Position numbers and translations under genes: made by a program. Below are positions 17,898 to 29,735 of a stretch of 64,000 bases of DNA, piece by piece (the first letter of the stretch is position 1; each line of letters opens with the position of its first letter). A model generated the notes under the pieces. It had not been told where the DNA came from, made no database searches, and saw nothing but the letters and a program-made list of their open reading frames with translations. The stretch comes from Psychrobacter sp. P11G3 (lineage in GTDB: Bacteria; Pseudomonadota; Gammaproteobacteria; Pseudomonadales; Moraxellaceae), in contig NZ_CM003596.1 of the NCBI RefSeq assembly GCF_001435845.1, positions 1,984,001 to 2,048,000 of the forward strand. The letters run 5' to 3'.

Positions 17898-19586
17898 ATG
17901 AGTAACGAATATCAGTTTAAGCCCCACGAACAACCGATAATGGTGGGCTCTCCTGCCAACCCTGATCATCCTGCACGCCGTAAATTATTTTACTTACTGA
18001 TTGGAATTTTCGTTGGTCTCACTGCTAGCTTCCAAAACGGTCTACTCGTCGCAAATCTTACTCAAATTCAAGGTCAACTGGGCTTAACACCAGCCGAAGG
18101 TGGTTGGATATCTGTTAGCTATAATATGACCAATGCCTGTATCACCGTTCTGCTGTACAAAATTCGCCAGCAGTTTGGCATGTCACTGTTTAGTAAAATC
18201 ACTCTGTTCTTTTTATTAGCCGCCACGAGTCTACAGTGGCTAATCAGTAGTCACTTATTAGATACGCCTAATATAAGAATTGAGCCTTATTATCTAGAAA
18301 TTGTCGCCAGAGGACTTAGTGGTATGGTCGCAAGTGGCATGACCATTTTAGGTTTATTCTACTGTTTGCAAGGTATGCCAACCGTCAAGCGTACCAGTGG
18401 CTTGATATTGGGTTTTGGCTTGGTGCAGTTTGGTATTCCATTATCACGAATCATCTCGCCCTATCTCGCCATCGACGGTCAGCTTGAGAATTTATTTTTA
18501 TTTCAATTTGGTTTGGCACTGATTTGTTTTGGACTGATTAATATATTGGAGCTACCACCAGGCAATACAGAAAAAGTGTTTGAGAAACTCGATTTTCTCA
18601 GCTTTGCTTTTTTTGCGAGCGGTCTAGCTGCACTGGCTGTAATTTTGGTGCAAGGTAGGATTTTATGGTGGACGACACCTTGGCTCGTCTATCCACTGAT
18701 GATTGCCATTGTTGGAATTGGCGTCGCTCTATGGATTGAGACACATCGCAAAAACCCGATGCTACAAGTGCGCTGGATGCGTAGCCGCAATATTATTGCT
18801 TTTATGATTACCGGCGCGGTCATGCGAATTTTGCTGTCTGAGCAAAATGTCGGTGCTGCAGGCCTACTTGCTAATTTGGGTTATGGTAACGATCAGTTAG
18901 TTACTTTTTATGCTGTCATAATGGCTGCCAGTGTGTTGGCTTTGGTGATTAGTATTTTTAGTACCAATCCAATGGACTTGCGCCGTCCTGTTATTTTTGC
19001 AGTGGCATTGATTGCTTTGGGTTCTTGGATGGACGTTGGGGTGTCTATCAACTCCGCTCCTTATATGTTTTATATTAGTCAGTTTTTGATTGCATTTGCC
19101 GCGGTATATTTTATGGGACCTTTGGTTTTCGAAGGATTTCTGCGTGCTATTGCCAGTGGGCCTGCTTATATCATTAGTTTTTCGGTTATCTTTGGTATTT
19201 CCCAAACGGTTGGTGGATTGGCAGGTGCAGCGGCTATTCAGGCATTTACGACCATTCGTACACAGGCCCATTATGCAGATATGGTCAGCTCACTGAACTT
19301 GGGTGATCCTACGTTCAGCGCTCAAATTGCCGGTACTCGTAGTGTATTGTCAAACCAAACGACGGACGCAGCGCAAGCGAATGTGGCTGCAATGAGTCAA
19401 GTGTTGCAAGGGATTCAGCGCCAAGCAACTGTCTCCGCTTATAGCGATCTGTTCTTTTTGATGGCCAGTTTTGCTACTTTCGTTACAGCTATTTTATTGA
19501 TCAATTATTTTTATAACCGTTACCACAAACGCAATCCCCTTGCTAAAGAGCTTGCCGTTATTGCAAAAATGCGTGAGTCAAAATAG
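17898..19586 (+). CDS. DHA2-type MFS multidrug exporter (EmrB-like)
   Basis: A 562-residue inner-membrane protein with about 14 membrane segments, as in the DHA2 (EmrB/QacA) family. The first segment is followed by a conserved LTQIQGQLGLTPAEGGWISVSYN stretch that places EmrB-like proteins in this group. A long periplasmic loop precedes the last membrane segment near residues 460-520. The adaptor gene follows 85 bp downstream, which makes an EmrAB-type pump; no TolC-like outer-membrane partner is nearby. Specific substrates cannot be read. Confidence 0.88.
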   Translation: MSNEYQFKPHEQPIMVGSPANPDHPARRKLFYLLIGIFVGLTASFQNGLLVANLTQIQGQLGLTPAEGGWISVSYNMTNACITVLLYKIRQQFGMSLFSKITLFFLLAATSLQWLISSHLLDTPNIRIEPYYLEIVARGLSGMVASGMTILGLFYCLQGMPTVKRTSGLILGFGLVQFGIPLSRIISPYLAIDGQLENLFLFQFGLALICFGLINILELPPGNTEKVFEKLDFLSFAFFASGLAALAVILVQGRILWWTTPWLVYPLMIAIVGIGVALWIETHRKNPMLQVRWMRSRNIIAFMITGAVMRILLSEQNVGAAGLLANLGYGNDQLVTFYAVIMAASVLALVISIFSTNPMDLRRPVIFAVALIALGSWMDVGVSINSAPYMFYISQFLIAFAAVYFMGPLVFEGFLRAIASGPAYIISFSVIFGISQTVGGLAGAAAIQAFTTIRTQAHYADMVSSLNLGDPTFSAQIAGTRSVLSNQTTDAAQANVAAMSQVLQGIQRQATVSAYSDLFFLMASFATFVTAILLINYFYNRYHKRNPLAKELAVIAKMRESK

Positions 19587-19671
19587 CTCATCTTATTATA
19601 TTAATCATGTCTCACCCCATTCATTTATAGCCAGTCTATTTTAATATTTATTGAAAATTTAGGAGCACGTC

Positions 19672-20934
19672 ATGAGCCAAGAAAAACCAAATGAGCTTAA
19701 TCAAACACCTCAGACGTCCACTGGCGCTCCAGCAACAGACACACCTATAACGTCCGATATAAGCAAAGAAGAGTCTGCTACAAATTCTTCGCCATCAGTA
19801 ACTAAGACAGCAGAAGGTGTTGTAGAAAACAGTACAGACAGCAATGAACCACCGATGCCACCAAAAGAGCCAATACCCGATACTACAGGTTGGTCGCCCA
19901 AGAAAAAATCCTATCTAAACTTAGGTTTATTAATTCTATTGATTGTCATTGGTGTGGCATTGATTTTGTATGCATGGAAGCTCCCACCGTTCACCCCAAC
20001 GGTACAGCAAACCAATAATGCTTTTGTCAAAGGTCAGACGACTATTATTAGCCCGCAAGTTTCTGGCTATGTGACCAAGGTAGCAGTGCAAGACTTCGCC
20101 AACGTAAAAGCTGGCGACTTACTCATAAAGATTGACGATCGAACCTTTCAGCAGCAGCTCGATCAGGCACAAGCAAATACTGAGGTAGCTCTTACTAACC
20201 GCTCTACCAATGACCAGGATACGCAAACCAGCCAAGCACAAATCGAAGCACGTAGAGCTGATTTGTATAGTGCCAAAATCAATGTAGAAAGCGCGCGTGA
20301 AGATGTCAACCGTTATCAAGGTTTAGATGCTATTGGTGCGGTATCAAAGGCAGAAGTTGCTCATATCAAGGCACAATTGGCTCAAGCACAAGCAGGGGTA
20401 CAGCAAGCAGAAGCTAATTTACAGGCGGCTCAAGAAAACCGTGAAAAGACCAGTGGCAGTCGCTCATCGCTGGACGCAAATATCAAAAATGCTGAAGCAG
20501 GCGTCAAGCAAGCGCAAATCAATCTAGACAATACTATCATCACTGCACCTGAATCTGGCCAGCTAAGCCAAGTTAGTGTCAAAGAAGGCCAATACGTCAG
20601 CGCTGGTACGCAGCTTATGTATATCGTGCCAAAAGGCATTTGGATTATTGCAAACTTTAAGGAAACTCAAATAGCCAATATGGCAATCGGCGAGCCTGCG
20701 ACCATTCATGTCGATGCGCTTGGCGGTGCCAAATTTACGGGGCACGTGAGTAATATCTCGCCAGCGACTGGTAGCGAGTTCAGTGCTGCTGCTGCCAACC
20801 CTGCGACAGGTAACTACATAAAAATTGCTCAACGTATTCCTGTACGCATCGACCTAGAACGAAACCAGCCTGAGCTGGCACGCTTACGCCCTGGCATGTC
20901 AGTCTCAGTGGATGTCGATACCAATATTAAATGA
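19672..20934 (+). CDS. HlyD/EmrA-family membrane fusion adaptor
   Basis: A 420-residue periplasmic adaptor. A polar Thr/Ser/Pro-rich cytoplasmic tail (residues 1-80) precedes one membrane anchor (about 84-104, LNLGLLILLIVIGVALILYAW). Then come the barrel-sandwich half-motif ISPQVSGYVTKVAVQDFANVKAG (in part), a long coiled-coil hairpin rich in Gln/Ala (about 155-285) and the second half TIITAPESGQLSQVSVKEGQ. This is the EmrA pattern. The tail is longer than in E. coli EmrA. The gene has an AGGAG site before its ATG and follows the EmrB-like gene, with a terminator after it. Confidence 0.9.
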   Translation: MSQEKPNELNQTPQTSTGAPATDTPITSDISKEESATNSSPSVTKTAEGVVENSTDSNEPPMPPKEPIPDTTGWSPKKKSYLNLGLLILLIVIGVALILYAWKLPPFTPTVQQTNNAFVKGQTTIISPQVSGYVTKVAVQDFANVKAGDLLIKIDDRTFQQQLDQAQANTEVALTNRSTNDQDTQTSQAQIEARRADLYSAKINVESAREDVNRYQGLDAIGAVSKAEVAHIKAQLAQAQAGVQQAEANLQAAQENREKTSGSRSSLDANIKNAEAGVKQAQINLDNTIITAPESGQLSQVSVKEGQYVSAGTQLMYIVPKGIWIIANFKETQIANMAIGEPATIHVDALGGAKFTGHVSNISPATGSEFSAAAANPATGNYIKIAQRIPVRIDLERNQPELARLRPGMSVSVDVDTNIK

Positions 20935-20991
20935 AAGGTTGAATAAAAAGCTAAATAAAAAATAATGTCAGATAAGATAAATAGCTAACGT

Positions 20992-21041
20992 AAAAAAGCC
21001 ACTCTAGACACCAAAGAACTTGGATTTAGAGTGGCTTTTTT
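20992..21041. terminator. Bidirectional terminator
   Basis: Stem AAAAAAGCCACTCTA pairing with TAGAGTGGCTTTTTT across a 20-nt loop, between the converging adaptor and pdxH genes. Confidence 0.9.
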
Positions 21042-21076
21042 AGTTTTGTATAATCTATAGCTTCAAACTACAGCAA

Positions 21077-21745
21077 CTATGGTAATAAACGTTTGGTTGT
21101 CCAGCCTGTATTACCTTCATTGTCGTCGCCGCTACTCTGCGTATACACAATTCGGTCATGCATCCGATTGGCGCGACCTTGCCAAAATTCAATACTTTCA
21201 ACCGTAATTTCATACCCACCCCAAAACTCTGGCGTTGGCACGTTAGTGTTATCAGGGTGCTCTGCTTGAAGCTGTTCAAACGTTTGCTCCATGACTTCAC
21301 GATTAGCTACCTCACCACTTTGCGGTTGACTAACCCAAGCGCCTACTTGACTATCATGAGGACGCTTTTGGAAGTAAGCAGCCGATTTATCAGCATCAAT
21401 TTTAGCGATACTACCACTGATACGGACTTGACGCTCCAGCTCATGCCAGAAGAATAATGCTTCGGCATTAGGGTTTTCTGCGATATCCTGCCCCTTCGCG
21501 CTTTCGTAATTGGTATAGAAAACAATACCTGTCTCAGTAATCTCGCGTAGTAACACAATACGGACACTAGGCTTATTGTCTGCGCCACATGTCGCCAAAC
21601 TCATTGCATAAGGCTCTTGCACCTTTTGCGCTAGCGCTTCATTCATCCAAGCTTTAAAAAGCTCGAATGGTGACGTTGGTACTGACTGTTGGTCAAGCTC
21701 ACCTTTCTCGTATGAGAGGCGTTGGTCGGTAAAGTCCATGCTCAT
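21077..21745 (-). CDS. pdxH: Pyridoxamine/pyridoxine 5'-phosphate oxidase
   Basis: A 222-residue FMN-dependent oxidase that makes pyridoxal 5'-phosphate in the final step of B6 synthesis and salvage. Family blocks are visible: RIVLLREITETGIVFYTNYESAKGQ (as two blocks) for FMN binding, WHELERQVRISG, SQVGAWVSQPQS and the C-terminal FWQGRANRMHDR with substrate-binding Arg and His. AAGGAA is 6 nt upstream of the ATG at 21745. The C-terminal tail beyond VYTQ is longer than in E. coli. A stand-alone gene. Confidence 0.95.
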   Translation of the reverse strand: MSMDFTDQRLSYEKGELDQQSVPTSPFELFKAWMNEALAQKVQEPYAMSLATCGADNKPSVRIVLLREITETGIVFYTNYESAKGQDIAENPNAEALFFWHELERQVRISGSIAKIDADKSAAYFQKRPHDSQVGAWVSQPQSGEVANREVMEQTFEQLQAEHPDNTNVPTPEFWGGYEITVESIEFWQGRANRMHDRIVYTQSSGDDNEGNTGWTTKRLLP

Positions 21746-21844
21746 GGCAGTTCCTTATTTGAAAACTATAATATTGTTGTCTTGAATATCAGTCATTTAG
21801 ATATCAGTCATTATCTTGAATACCACTTATTGCCTCAAATACTA

Positions 21845-23212
21845 TTAGCCTAGTACCGATTGTATAAGATCAGCTAAGTCATTAGCCATTACATCACATT
21901 CTATTTCATCATCTGATTCTACCATCACGCGAATCATAGGCTCTGTACCTGACTGACGTATCAACAGACGACCACGACCCTCTAGCGTTGCCTGTGCTTT
22001 ATCAAAAGCAGCAACCAACTCCTCATGTTTAAATGGATCTTGCATTTGAGACAAACGTACATTGACTAGTTTTTGCGGTAACACCTCAAAACCTTCAACA
22101 AGTTCACTTAGCGCACGCTCTCTGGCTTGCATGACTGCCAGTACTTGCAAACCAGCAATGATAGCGTCCCCTGTGCGACTTTTGTCTAAACAGAGAATAT
22201 GACCAGATGGCTCACCGCCCAATATCCAGCCATTAGTTTCTAAGTCCTGCATCACATAGCGATCACCCACCTTTGCACGGGTAAATTGAATGTCTGCATC
22301 TTTTAGCGCCAGCTCTAATCCCATATTGCTCATGAGCGTGCCGACAACACCTTCAGCTTTAGTTTTACCTTGGGTAGCAAGTACATATAAGATACCATCG
22401 CCGTCGACTAGCTTACCCGTCTCATCAACCATTATAATACGATCGCCATCACCATCTAGTGCAATACCGACATCTGCGTCATGCTCAAGCACAGCCTTTT
22501 GTAAGCTTTCAGGATGAGTAGAACCACATTCAGCATTGATATTAATGCCGTCTGGCGTATTATTGATGGCAATCACGTTGGCACCCAACTCGCGCATCAC
22601 TCTAGGTGCTACGCTATAGCCTGCACCATTGGCACAATCCACTACTACCGTCAGATGACTGAGGTCATATTGATAAGGAAAACTGCCTTTGCAAAACTCA
22701 ATATAGCGACCTTTAGCATCATCAATACGATTGTTCTTACCTAAATTTGCAGGATCAAGAATAGGCATCATAGCAACGTCACTACTAACGTCGTTCATAA
22801 TTGCCGTCAATTTATCATTGATTGCAGTTTGCATCTCATCAGTAAGTTTTTTGCCGTCACCTGAGAAAAACTTGATACCATTATCATAATAAGGATTGTG
22901 CGAGGCTGAGATAACCACGCCAGCATCTGCATTAAAGCTACGGGTCAGATGCGCAATCGCTGGAGTTGGCAGTGGTCCAAGCATATAAACATCAACACCA
23001 GCCGCATTAAAACCTGCTTGTAATGCTCCCTCTATCACATAGCCTGATAGACGCGTATCTTTACCAATCACCACACTTGGCTTACGCGTAGGATTTTCAT
23101 TTTTTTCTATGAGAACAAGCCCAGTGACGTAGCCTAGTTTTAAAATAAAATCCGGTGTAATTGGTAATTCACCAAATTTTCCGCGAATTCCATCAGTGCC
23201 AAAATAGCTCAT
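21845..23212 (-). CDS. glmM: Phosphoglucosamine mutase
   Basis: A 455-residue mutase converting glucosamine-6-phosphate to glucosamine-1-phosphate for peptidoglycan and LPS. Signature blocks: start [13 protein letters not shown], phosphoserine loop [16 protein letters not shown] (around residues 98-113), metal-binding ALDGDGDR (around 240), sugar-binding GGEPSGH (around 325) and phosphate-binding [12 protein letters not shown]. Length is normal for the family. It stands alone between pdxH and guaB rather than in the usual folP-glmM or ftsH-folP-glmM order. Confidence 0.96.
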   Translation of the reverse strand: MSYFGTDGIRGKFGELPITPDFILKLGYVTGLVLIEKNENPTRKPSVVIGKDTRLSGYVIEGALQAGFNAAGVDVYMLGPLPTPAIAHLTRSFNADAGVVISASHNPYYDNGIKFFSGDGKKLTDEMQTAINDKLTAIMNDVSSDVAMMPILDPANLGKNNRIDDAKGRYIEFCKGSFPYQYDLSHLTVVVDCANGAGYSVAPRVMRELGANVIAINNTPDGININAECGSTHPESLQKAVLEHDADVGIALDGDGDRIIMVDETGKLVDGDGILYVLATQGKTKAEGVVGTLMSNMGLELALKDADIQFTRAKVGDRYVMQDLETNGWILGGEPSGHILCLDKSRTGDAIIAGLQVLAVMQARERALSELVEGFEVLPQKLVNVRLSQMQDPFKHEELVAAFDKAQATLEGRGRLLIRQSGTEPMIRVMVESDDEIECDVMANDLADLIQSVLG

Positions 23213-23298
23213 TATGTGTTCCTCAAGTCAGAAAAATAAAAGGCCAAACGTATACGCAGGCAATACTATTGTTGTAATAATCTGTTTCTGTATTTTAC

Positions 23299-23339
23299 AA
23301 AAAAAACAGCCAACAATAACAGAGCATTGTTGGCTGTTT
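23299..23339 (-). terminator. Terminator after guaB
   Basis: On the - strand: CAGCCAACAA with TTGTTGGCTG, followed by a run of eight T, about 90 bp after the guaB stop codon. Confidence 0.88.
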
Positions 23340-23424
23340 GTATCTTAAGCTCGCTGCAGCCTTACGTCTCAGCTAACATCAATACATTTTAAATCTACAA
23401 AAGAGAAGTATTTCACGAAACGAT

Positions 23425-24915
<1,491 letters not shown>

Positions 24916-25174
24916 TTATTTTGATGGGTAGGAGCTCAGGGTCAAGCGTATCAATCATTGCAGCTGCATACACAGTGCTGACTCATCGCCAACCACTCAG
25001 TTATCCTATAAAAATAACGCCACATTATAACAAATAAGCACCTCACTGACACACTATATTTGTCAGATTATTTTACACAAGTGCGTCTTCATCGATGTCA
25101 GTCATGTCTCAAACCATTCATAGCTCGCTTTTAAAGCTAATCAGGCTCGCAGAGCTCATCGCTATTCCCAATCT

Positions 25175-27160
25175 CTAGTCGCCTTTTGTTAACGTAAAGC
25201 GCTCTGTAGGTAGATATTTGTTTTGCTGCGCATGCAAATAACCAAGCATGTGCTCCCGTATCTCACAGGCCAGCGTCCATGCTTCTATAGGCCCTACTGA
25301 TGAAACAGCGCCGCGCAGTTGAATGGTATTTTCGGTCACATCAACCACATACATTTCGGGTTCCGTTTTATTATCCCAAAGCTTATTGTCTTTGACCATC
25401 GATATAAATGCCTCTCGGATAGCGTCGATATCTGCGCCATAATCGATATACAAAAACACAGGACAGGTCTGATGAACTTCTGTATGCGACCAGTTTTCTA
25501 CCCGTTCAGTGATTAGCTCACGCATCGGCACGATCAATCGTCGCTCATCCCATGTTTTTAGCACGGCATACGTGTAACGCAGGTCTTCAACCGTACTAAA
25601 ATTACCATCCATTATCACACTATCGCCAATCCGTACTGGCTGCGTCACTGCTACCTGCACACCAGCGATGATATTCCCTAATATTGGCTGTGCTGCAATA
25701 CCGATAACCACACCTGCAATACCCGCTGAAGTCAGTAACGTCTTGCCAAGGCCTTCCATATTGGCAAATTCACTAAGACCTATCCAGAAACTTCCCAAAA
25801 TCATCGCGAAAATAAACACACGACGGAATATCGATACATAGGTACGGCGGCGACGTTCTTTATCAAAATGCTCTGCAGCCAAATTTTCAATCTGCATGTC
25901 TTGATAGCGATTGGCAAAAAAGTTAATGATACGAATACCCAACCACATGGTACTAAATACCAGACCAATCCAAATAAGTGGACGAGTAGATGAGGCGACT
26001 GCATCTAAATAGGGGAAACCACCAGAAACCAAGGTAAAAACCAGTGAAAAACTGATGGTAAAAGTTAATGGTACTGTTAGTTTACTAACCAAATCTGCGA
26101 CACCGTTGGTACTGCCAACATACATGCTGTATTTTTCTTCATCGATATAATGATTGATGATCTTTGCAGTACCTTTACTCAGTAGCCAACCCATACCCAT
26201 GGTTAATAAAAAGAACAATATGAGCGCTGAGAATTCCCATAACGCAATTCCAAAAAACTTTAACTTTAACCAAGTGGGCAAATAACGCTCGAACTCAGCT
26301 GGATGATACTGCTCATAGAGATTATCAATATTGCCTACTGTCTGCGCCGAAAACACCCAAACAGGGGCTTCATCTCCCACTCGCACTCGCTGCAAATAAA
26401 TAGGAACACGGCGCTCGCGATAGTCAACATAGCCAAGCTGAATAGAGCGTCTAGCAATACCCATGACACTGCTATTATTACCAAGCGGTGGTTCAATTAA
26501 GCCATCGGGACGATCTGGCATATCGTCGAATACATAGAGTTCTTTTTCGGACAATAAGAAATCCAGTCGCTTTGTGAGATCAAGTGCACGGCTACGTTGA
26601 CTTTTCTCATCAATCAAATTCATGTTTAGTGCGTAAGCGGCCAAATCATACTGCTGCTTCATTAACGCTGATTGAAAAAACTCTAAGGCTGCAAGCGGTG
26701 TTTCTAAATTAGGTGGCTCAGATAACGGCGGCAACCCTGCATTTAGTTTATCGAGTATATAGTAGCTCTCACTGTATTCTCCAGTCAGTGCCGTATCACC
26801 TTGTAGCCTGCCTGCCTGCTCTACTGCGTTACGCTCAGTAGGATCAAAGATCTCTTCAGTAATACCAGAAATACTGACACTCTCATCTTTAAGCGCATTG
26901 ACTTGCTGAGTGGCATATTCAGCAAAACTATCAGGCTTACTAGGCGTTTGTTTTTCTGACTCGCTCGTACTCTGTCCATTTTCACTATTTGCGGCATAAA
27001 CAGGTGAATAGATCACACTTATAGCGACAATGAAAAAGCCCAACAATACTTGCAGCACATGGCTTTTAAAACGACTTTTCTCTACATCTAATTGATGATT
27101 ATCATCTGAGCGCAAAACAGCACAATGATTGTTCATAGGATTGTCTTTAAGAGTATTCAT
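25175..27160 (-). CDS. Mechanosensitive ion channel, MscS family (large, YnaI/MscK-like)
   Basis: A 661-residue membrane protein. The N-terminus has a hydrophobic leader (about residues 34-55, ending SPVYA) that looks like a signal peptide. Residues 60-310 are a periplasmic domain, followed by membrane segments from about 320 on. The pore-lining helix and beta domain of MscS are clear: TSAGIAGVVIGIAAQPILGN followed by VTQPVRIGDSVIMDGNFSTVEDL. The C-terminal vestibule follows. It would open under membrane tension. The length and periplasmic domain exceed E. coli MscS (286 aa). No operon partner. Confidence 0.9.
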   Translation of the reverse strand: MNTLKDNPMNNHCAVLRSDDNHQLDVEKSRFKSHVLQVLLGFFIVAISVIYSPVYAANSENGQSTSESEKQTPSKPDSFAEYATQQVNALKDESVSISGITEEIFDPTERNAVEQAGRLQGDTALTGEYSESYYILDKLNAGLPPLSEPPNLETPLAALEFFQSALMKQQYDLAAYALNMNLIDEKSQRSRALDLTKRLDFLLSEKELYVFDDMPDRPDGLIEPPLGNNSSVMGIARRSIQLGYVDYRERRVPIYLQRVRVGDEAPVWVFSAQTVGNIDNLYEQYHPAEFERYLPTWLKLKFFGIALWEFSALILFFLLTMGMGWLLSKGTAKIINHYIDEEKYSMYVGSTNGVADLVSKLTVPLTFTISFSLVFTLVSGGFPYLDAVASSTRPLIWIGLVFSTMWLGIRIINFFANRYQDMQIENLAAEHFDKERRRRTYVSIFRRVFIFAMILGSFWIGLSEFANMEGLGKTLLTSAGIAGVVIGIAAQPILGNIIAGVQVAVTQPVRIGDSVIMDGNFSTVEDLRYTYAVLKTWDERRLIVPMRELITERVENWSHTEVHQTCPVFLYIDYGADIDAIREAFISMVKDNKLWDNKTEPEMYVVDVTENTIQLRGAVSSVGPIEAWTLACEIREHMLGYLHAQQNKYLPTERFTLTKGD

Positions 27161-27235
27161 GTTTTCAAAGCCATCAGTCTACAAAAGGAAAGTATAAAAA
27201 ATATATCGCTGCTGCTTTAACCTAATTCAGTAAGC

Positions 27236-27264
27236 AAAAAAAAGCCAGCCTAAAGCTGACTTAA
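27236..27264 (-). terminator. Terminator after cysS
   Basis: On the - strand: GTCAGC-TTTA-GGCTGGC stem followed by eight T, about 50 bp after the cysS stop. Confidence 0.8.
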
Positions 27265-27313
27265 TTTATTACGAGATTTGTAGCTACTTACCCTATAAAC
27301 GGCAAAAATTATT

Positions 27314-28774
27314 TTAAGCGCGGCGCCATGTCGTGCCAGCACGGCTGTCTTCGAGCTCAATACCCGCCTCTTTTAGTTGCTCACGTATCTCATCAGCACG
27401 AGCAAAGTTTTTGTTGGCTTTAGACTCTGCACGTTCGATAATTAAATTATCAATAACCGCATCCGTTAAACCATCTTCTGCCTGATCACCAGTCATTGCT
27501 TGCAAAAACTGCTGCACTGGCTGCTGTAAAATATTTAATACCTGAGCCAATGCTTTTAGTTGCTGGGCTAATTGCCATGCGGTATCGACGTCTTCCGCTT
27601 TAATGGCTTTATTGATATCGCGAGCCAATCCAAATAAGACGCTAATGGCCGTCGAGCTATTGAAGTCGTCATTCATCGCCTTTATGAAGTCTTGTCCAAC
27701 CGCGCTATTGTAAGCTTCGGCCACTAAATCTTCATTTATTGCGATTGACTGTCCTTTTTGCTGCTCAGCCAATTTTAGTGCATTGTATAATCTGCTTAGG
27801 CTATTATGCGCTTCATCTAAGGCGCTATCAGAGAAGTTAACTTGGCTGCGATAATGGCTCGATAATAAGAAAAAACGCACCGTCTCAGGTAAGTACTTTG
27901 CCATTACATCACGAATGGTAAAAAAGTTGCCCAATGATTTAGACATTTTTTCGCCATCGACATTGATAAAACCAACATGCATCCAGTTGCGTGCATACTC
28001 ACAACCAGTTGCTGCCTCAGATTGGGCGATTTCGTTTTCATGATGCGGGAACTGTAAGTCATGACCACCGCCGTGAATATCAAAGGTGCTACCTAAGCAC
28101 TTAGTCGACATCGCTGAACATTCAATATGCCAGCCTGGACGCCCTTGACCCCATGGTGATGCCCACTGCGGCTCGTCAGGTTTTGCCGCTTTCCATAGTA
28201 CAAAGTCAAATGGATTGCGTTTATCATTTTCAACTTCGACTCGCGAACCTGCCTGCATATCGTCCAGATTGCGCTTAGATAATTTGCCATAACCGTCAAA
28301 GCTATCGACGGCATAATAGACATCACCGTTGTCGCCTGCATACGCATAGTTACCAGTGACCAACGTCTCAATCATATTCTGCATATCATCGATATGATCG
28401 GTCGCACGTGGCTCAGCATTTGGCATCTCACAACCAAGGGCTGTCGCGTCTTCATGCATCGCTTCAATAAAACGCTGCGTCAATGTACCAATCTCTTCAC
28501 CGTTTTCAGCAGCACGGGCAATGATTTTATCATCGATATCAGTGATATTACGTACGTAATTCACGTCGTAACCCAAACGTGCCAACCAACGAACAGCCAT
28601 ATCAAAACCGACCATCACTCGCGCATGACCAATATGACAATAGTCATAAACGGTCATGCCGCATACATACATACCAACCTGCCCTGCTTTGAGTGGTACA
28701 AACTGACGCTTGCTGCCAGTCAATGAATCGTAAATGGCAAGTTGGGACATCGCATCTGCAAGTGGTGTGGTCAT
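27314..28774 (-). CDS. cysS: Cysteinyl-tRNA synthetase
   Basis: A class I synthetase of about 486 residues. Counting from the ATG at 28774, Cys38 in MYVCGM is the first zinc ligand, HIGH is at 47-50 (YCHIGHARV), the other zinc ligands are in HIECSAMS and [11 protein letters not shown], and KMSKS is in [12 protein letters not shown]. The in-frame extension to 28846 would add 24 residues not expected in the family; AAGG 9 nt upstream of 28774 favours the shorter start. Confidence 0.95.
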   Translation of the reverse strand: MTTPLADAMSQLAIYDSLTGSKRQFVPLKAGQVGMYVCGMTVYDYCHIGHARVMVGFDMAVRWLARLGYDVNYVRNITDIDDKIIARAAENGEEIGTLTQRFIEAMHEDATALGCEMPNAEPRATDHIDDMQNMIETLVTGNYAYAGDNGDVYYAVDSFDGYGKLSKRNLDDMQAGSRVEVENDKRNPFDFVLWKAAKPDEPQWASPWGQGRPGWHIECSAMSTKCLGSTFDIHGGGHDLQFPHHENEIAQSEAATGCEYARNWMHVGFINVDGEKMSKSLGNFFTIRDVMAKYLPETVRFFLLSSHYRSQVNFSDSALDEAHNSLSRLYNALKLAEQQKGQSIAINEDLVAEAYNSAVGQDFIKAMNDDFNSSTAISVLFGLARDINKAIKAEDVDTAWQLAQQLKALAQVLNILQQPVQQFLQAMTGDQAEDGLTDAVIDNLIIERAESKANKNFARADEIREQLKEAGIELEDSRAGTTWRRA

Positions 28775-29006
28775 AGTAAAAAAGCCTTGTAACGTAAATA
28801 AAATAGAGAAATGGGAAATCTCAGCCGCCGTGTATGAATAAGCCATACCAACGACTGTAACTATAAATCAAGAAAATAAAAAATTCAGACCAAAAAACGT
28901 CGTGATATAAAACGTAACCCATTATCTTAGCGAAAACAGGCGTAAAATACTACAATGAGCGTGCAACTAACGCTATTCAATCATAAAAACCGTTAAGGAT
29001 GTAAAG

Positions 29007-29603
29007 ATGGGCAATCGCTTAAGCAAAATATACACACGTACTGGAGATGATGGCAGCACTGGTATGGCTGATGGCAGCCGCCTTAGTAAAGCGGACGATC
29101 TATTTAGCGTCATGGGTGACATCGACGAGCTCAACTCGCATATTGGCTTGGTACGTGCGCAATTAAAGCACAATAAAGGGCAATCTATAGAGAAAGAGTT
29201 CTCTGAAGCCTTGGTCATCATTCAGCACTTGTTATTCAATATAGGCGGCGAGCTTGCCATGCCAGAGTATGAAGGGGTTAATGCCACTCATATTGAATGG
29301 TTAGAGCAGCAAATAGATATGATGAATGCCACATTGCCACCGCTAAAAGACTTTATTTTGCCGACAGGTTCTATATTGGTGAGTCAATTACACGTGGCGC
29401 GTAGCGTATGTCGCCGCGCTGAACGTCAAGCTGTGATATTGCAGCAGCAGCGTCCACAAGCGATTCGAAGTACTGCTGTCAGCTTTATCAATCGCTTATC
29501 TGATTGGTTATTTGTTGCTGCACGCTTCTGTACAGACCCAGAAAAAGTCTCTGAGGTATTGTGGGACAGTCAAGCATTGAAAACGTTCACTGACAGTCAA
29601 TAA
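29007..29603 (+). CDS. Cob(I)alamin adenosyltransferase, PduO type
   Basis: A 198-residue ATP:corrinoid adenosyltransferase that converts cob(I)alamin to adenosylcobalamin. The N-terminal ATP-binding loop IYTRTGDDGSTGMADG and the helix motif VMGDIDELNSHIGLVRAQL define the PduO-type family; RSVCRRAERQAV and FINRLSDWLFVAAR complete it. No cobalamin synthesis or B12-dependent enzyme genes lie nearby, so the gene probably serves salvage of imported cobalamin. It is divergent from cysS and ends at a strong terminator. Confidence 0.93.
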   Translation: MGNRLSKIYTRTGDDGSTGMADGSRLSKADDLFSVMGDIDELNSHIGLVRAQLKHNKGQSIEKEFSEALVIIQHLLFNIGGELAMPEYEGVNATHIEWLEQQIDMMNATLPPLKDFILPTGSILVSQLHVARSVCRRAERQAVILQQQRPQAIRSTAVSFINRLSDWLFVAARFCTDPEKVSEVLWDSQALKTFTDSQ

Positions 29604-29640
29604 TACAAACTAAGTATTTAACAATAAATAGCTTAAACAC

Positions 29641-29675
29641 AAAAAACCCCGCGACATGATTGTTGCGGGGTTTTT
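29641..29675. terminator. Bidirectional terminator
   Basis: AAAAAACCCCGC stem with GCGGGGTTTTT between the converging adenosyltransferase and lipoprotein genes. Confidence 0.92.
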
Positions 29676-29735
29676 ATTATTCAGCGACAGTAATTCGGTT
29701 TACTGGATATCGCTATCTCTTACTACAATGATAAA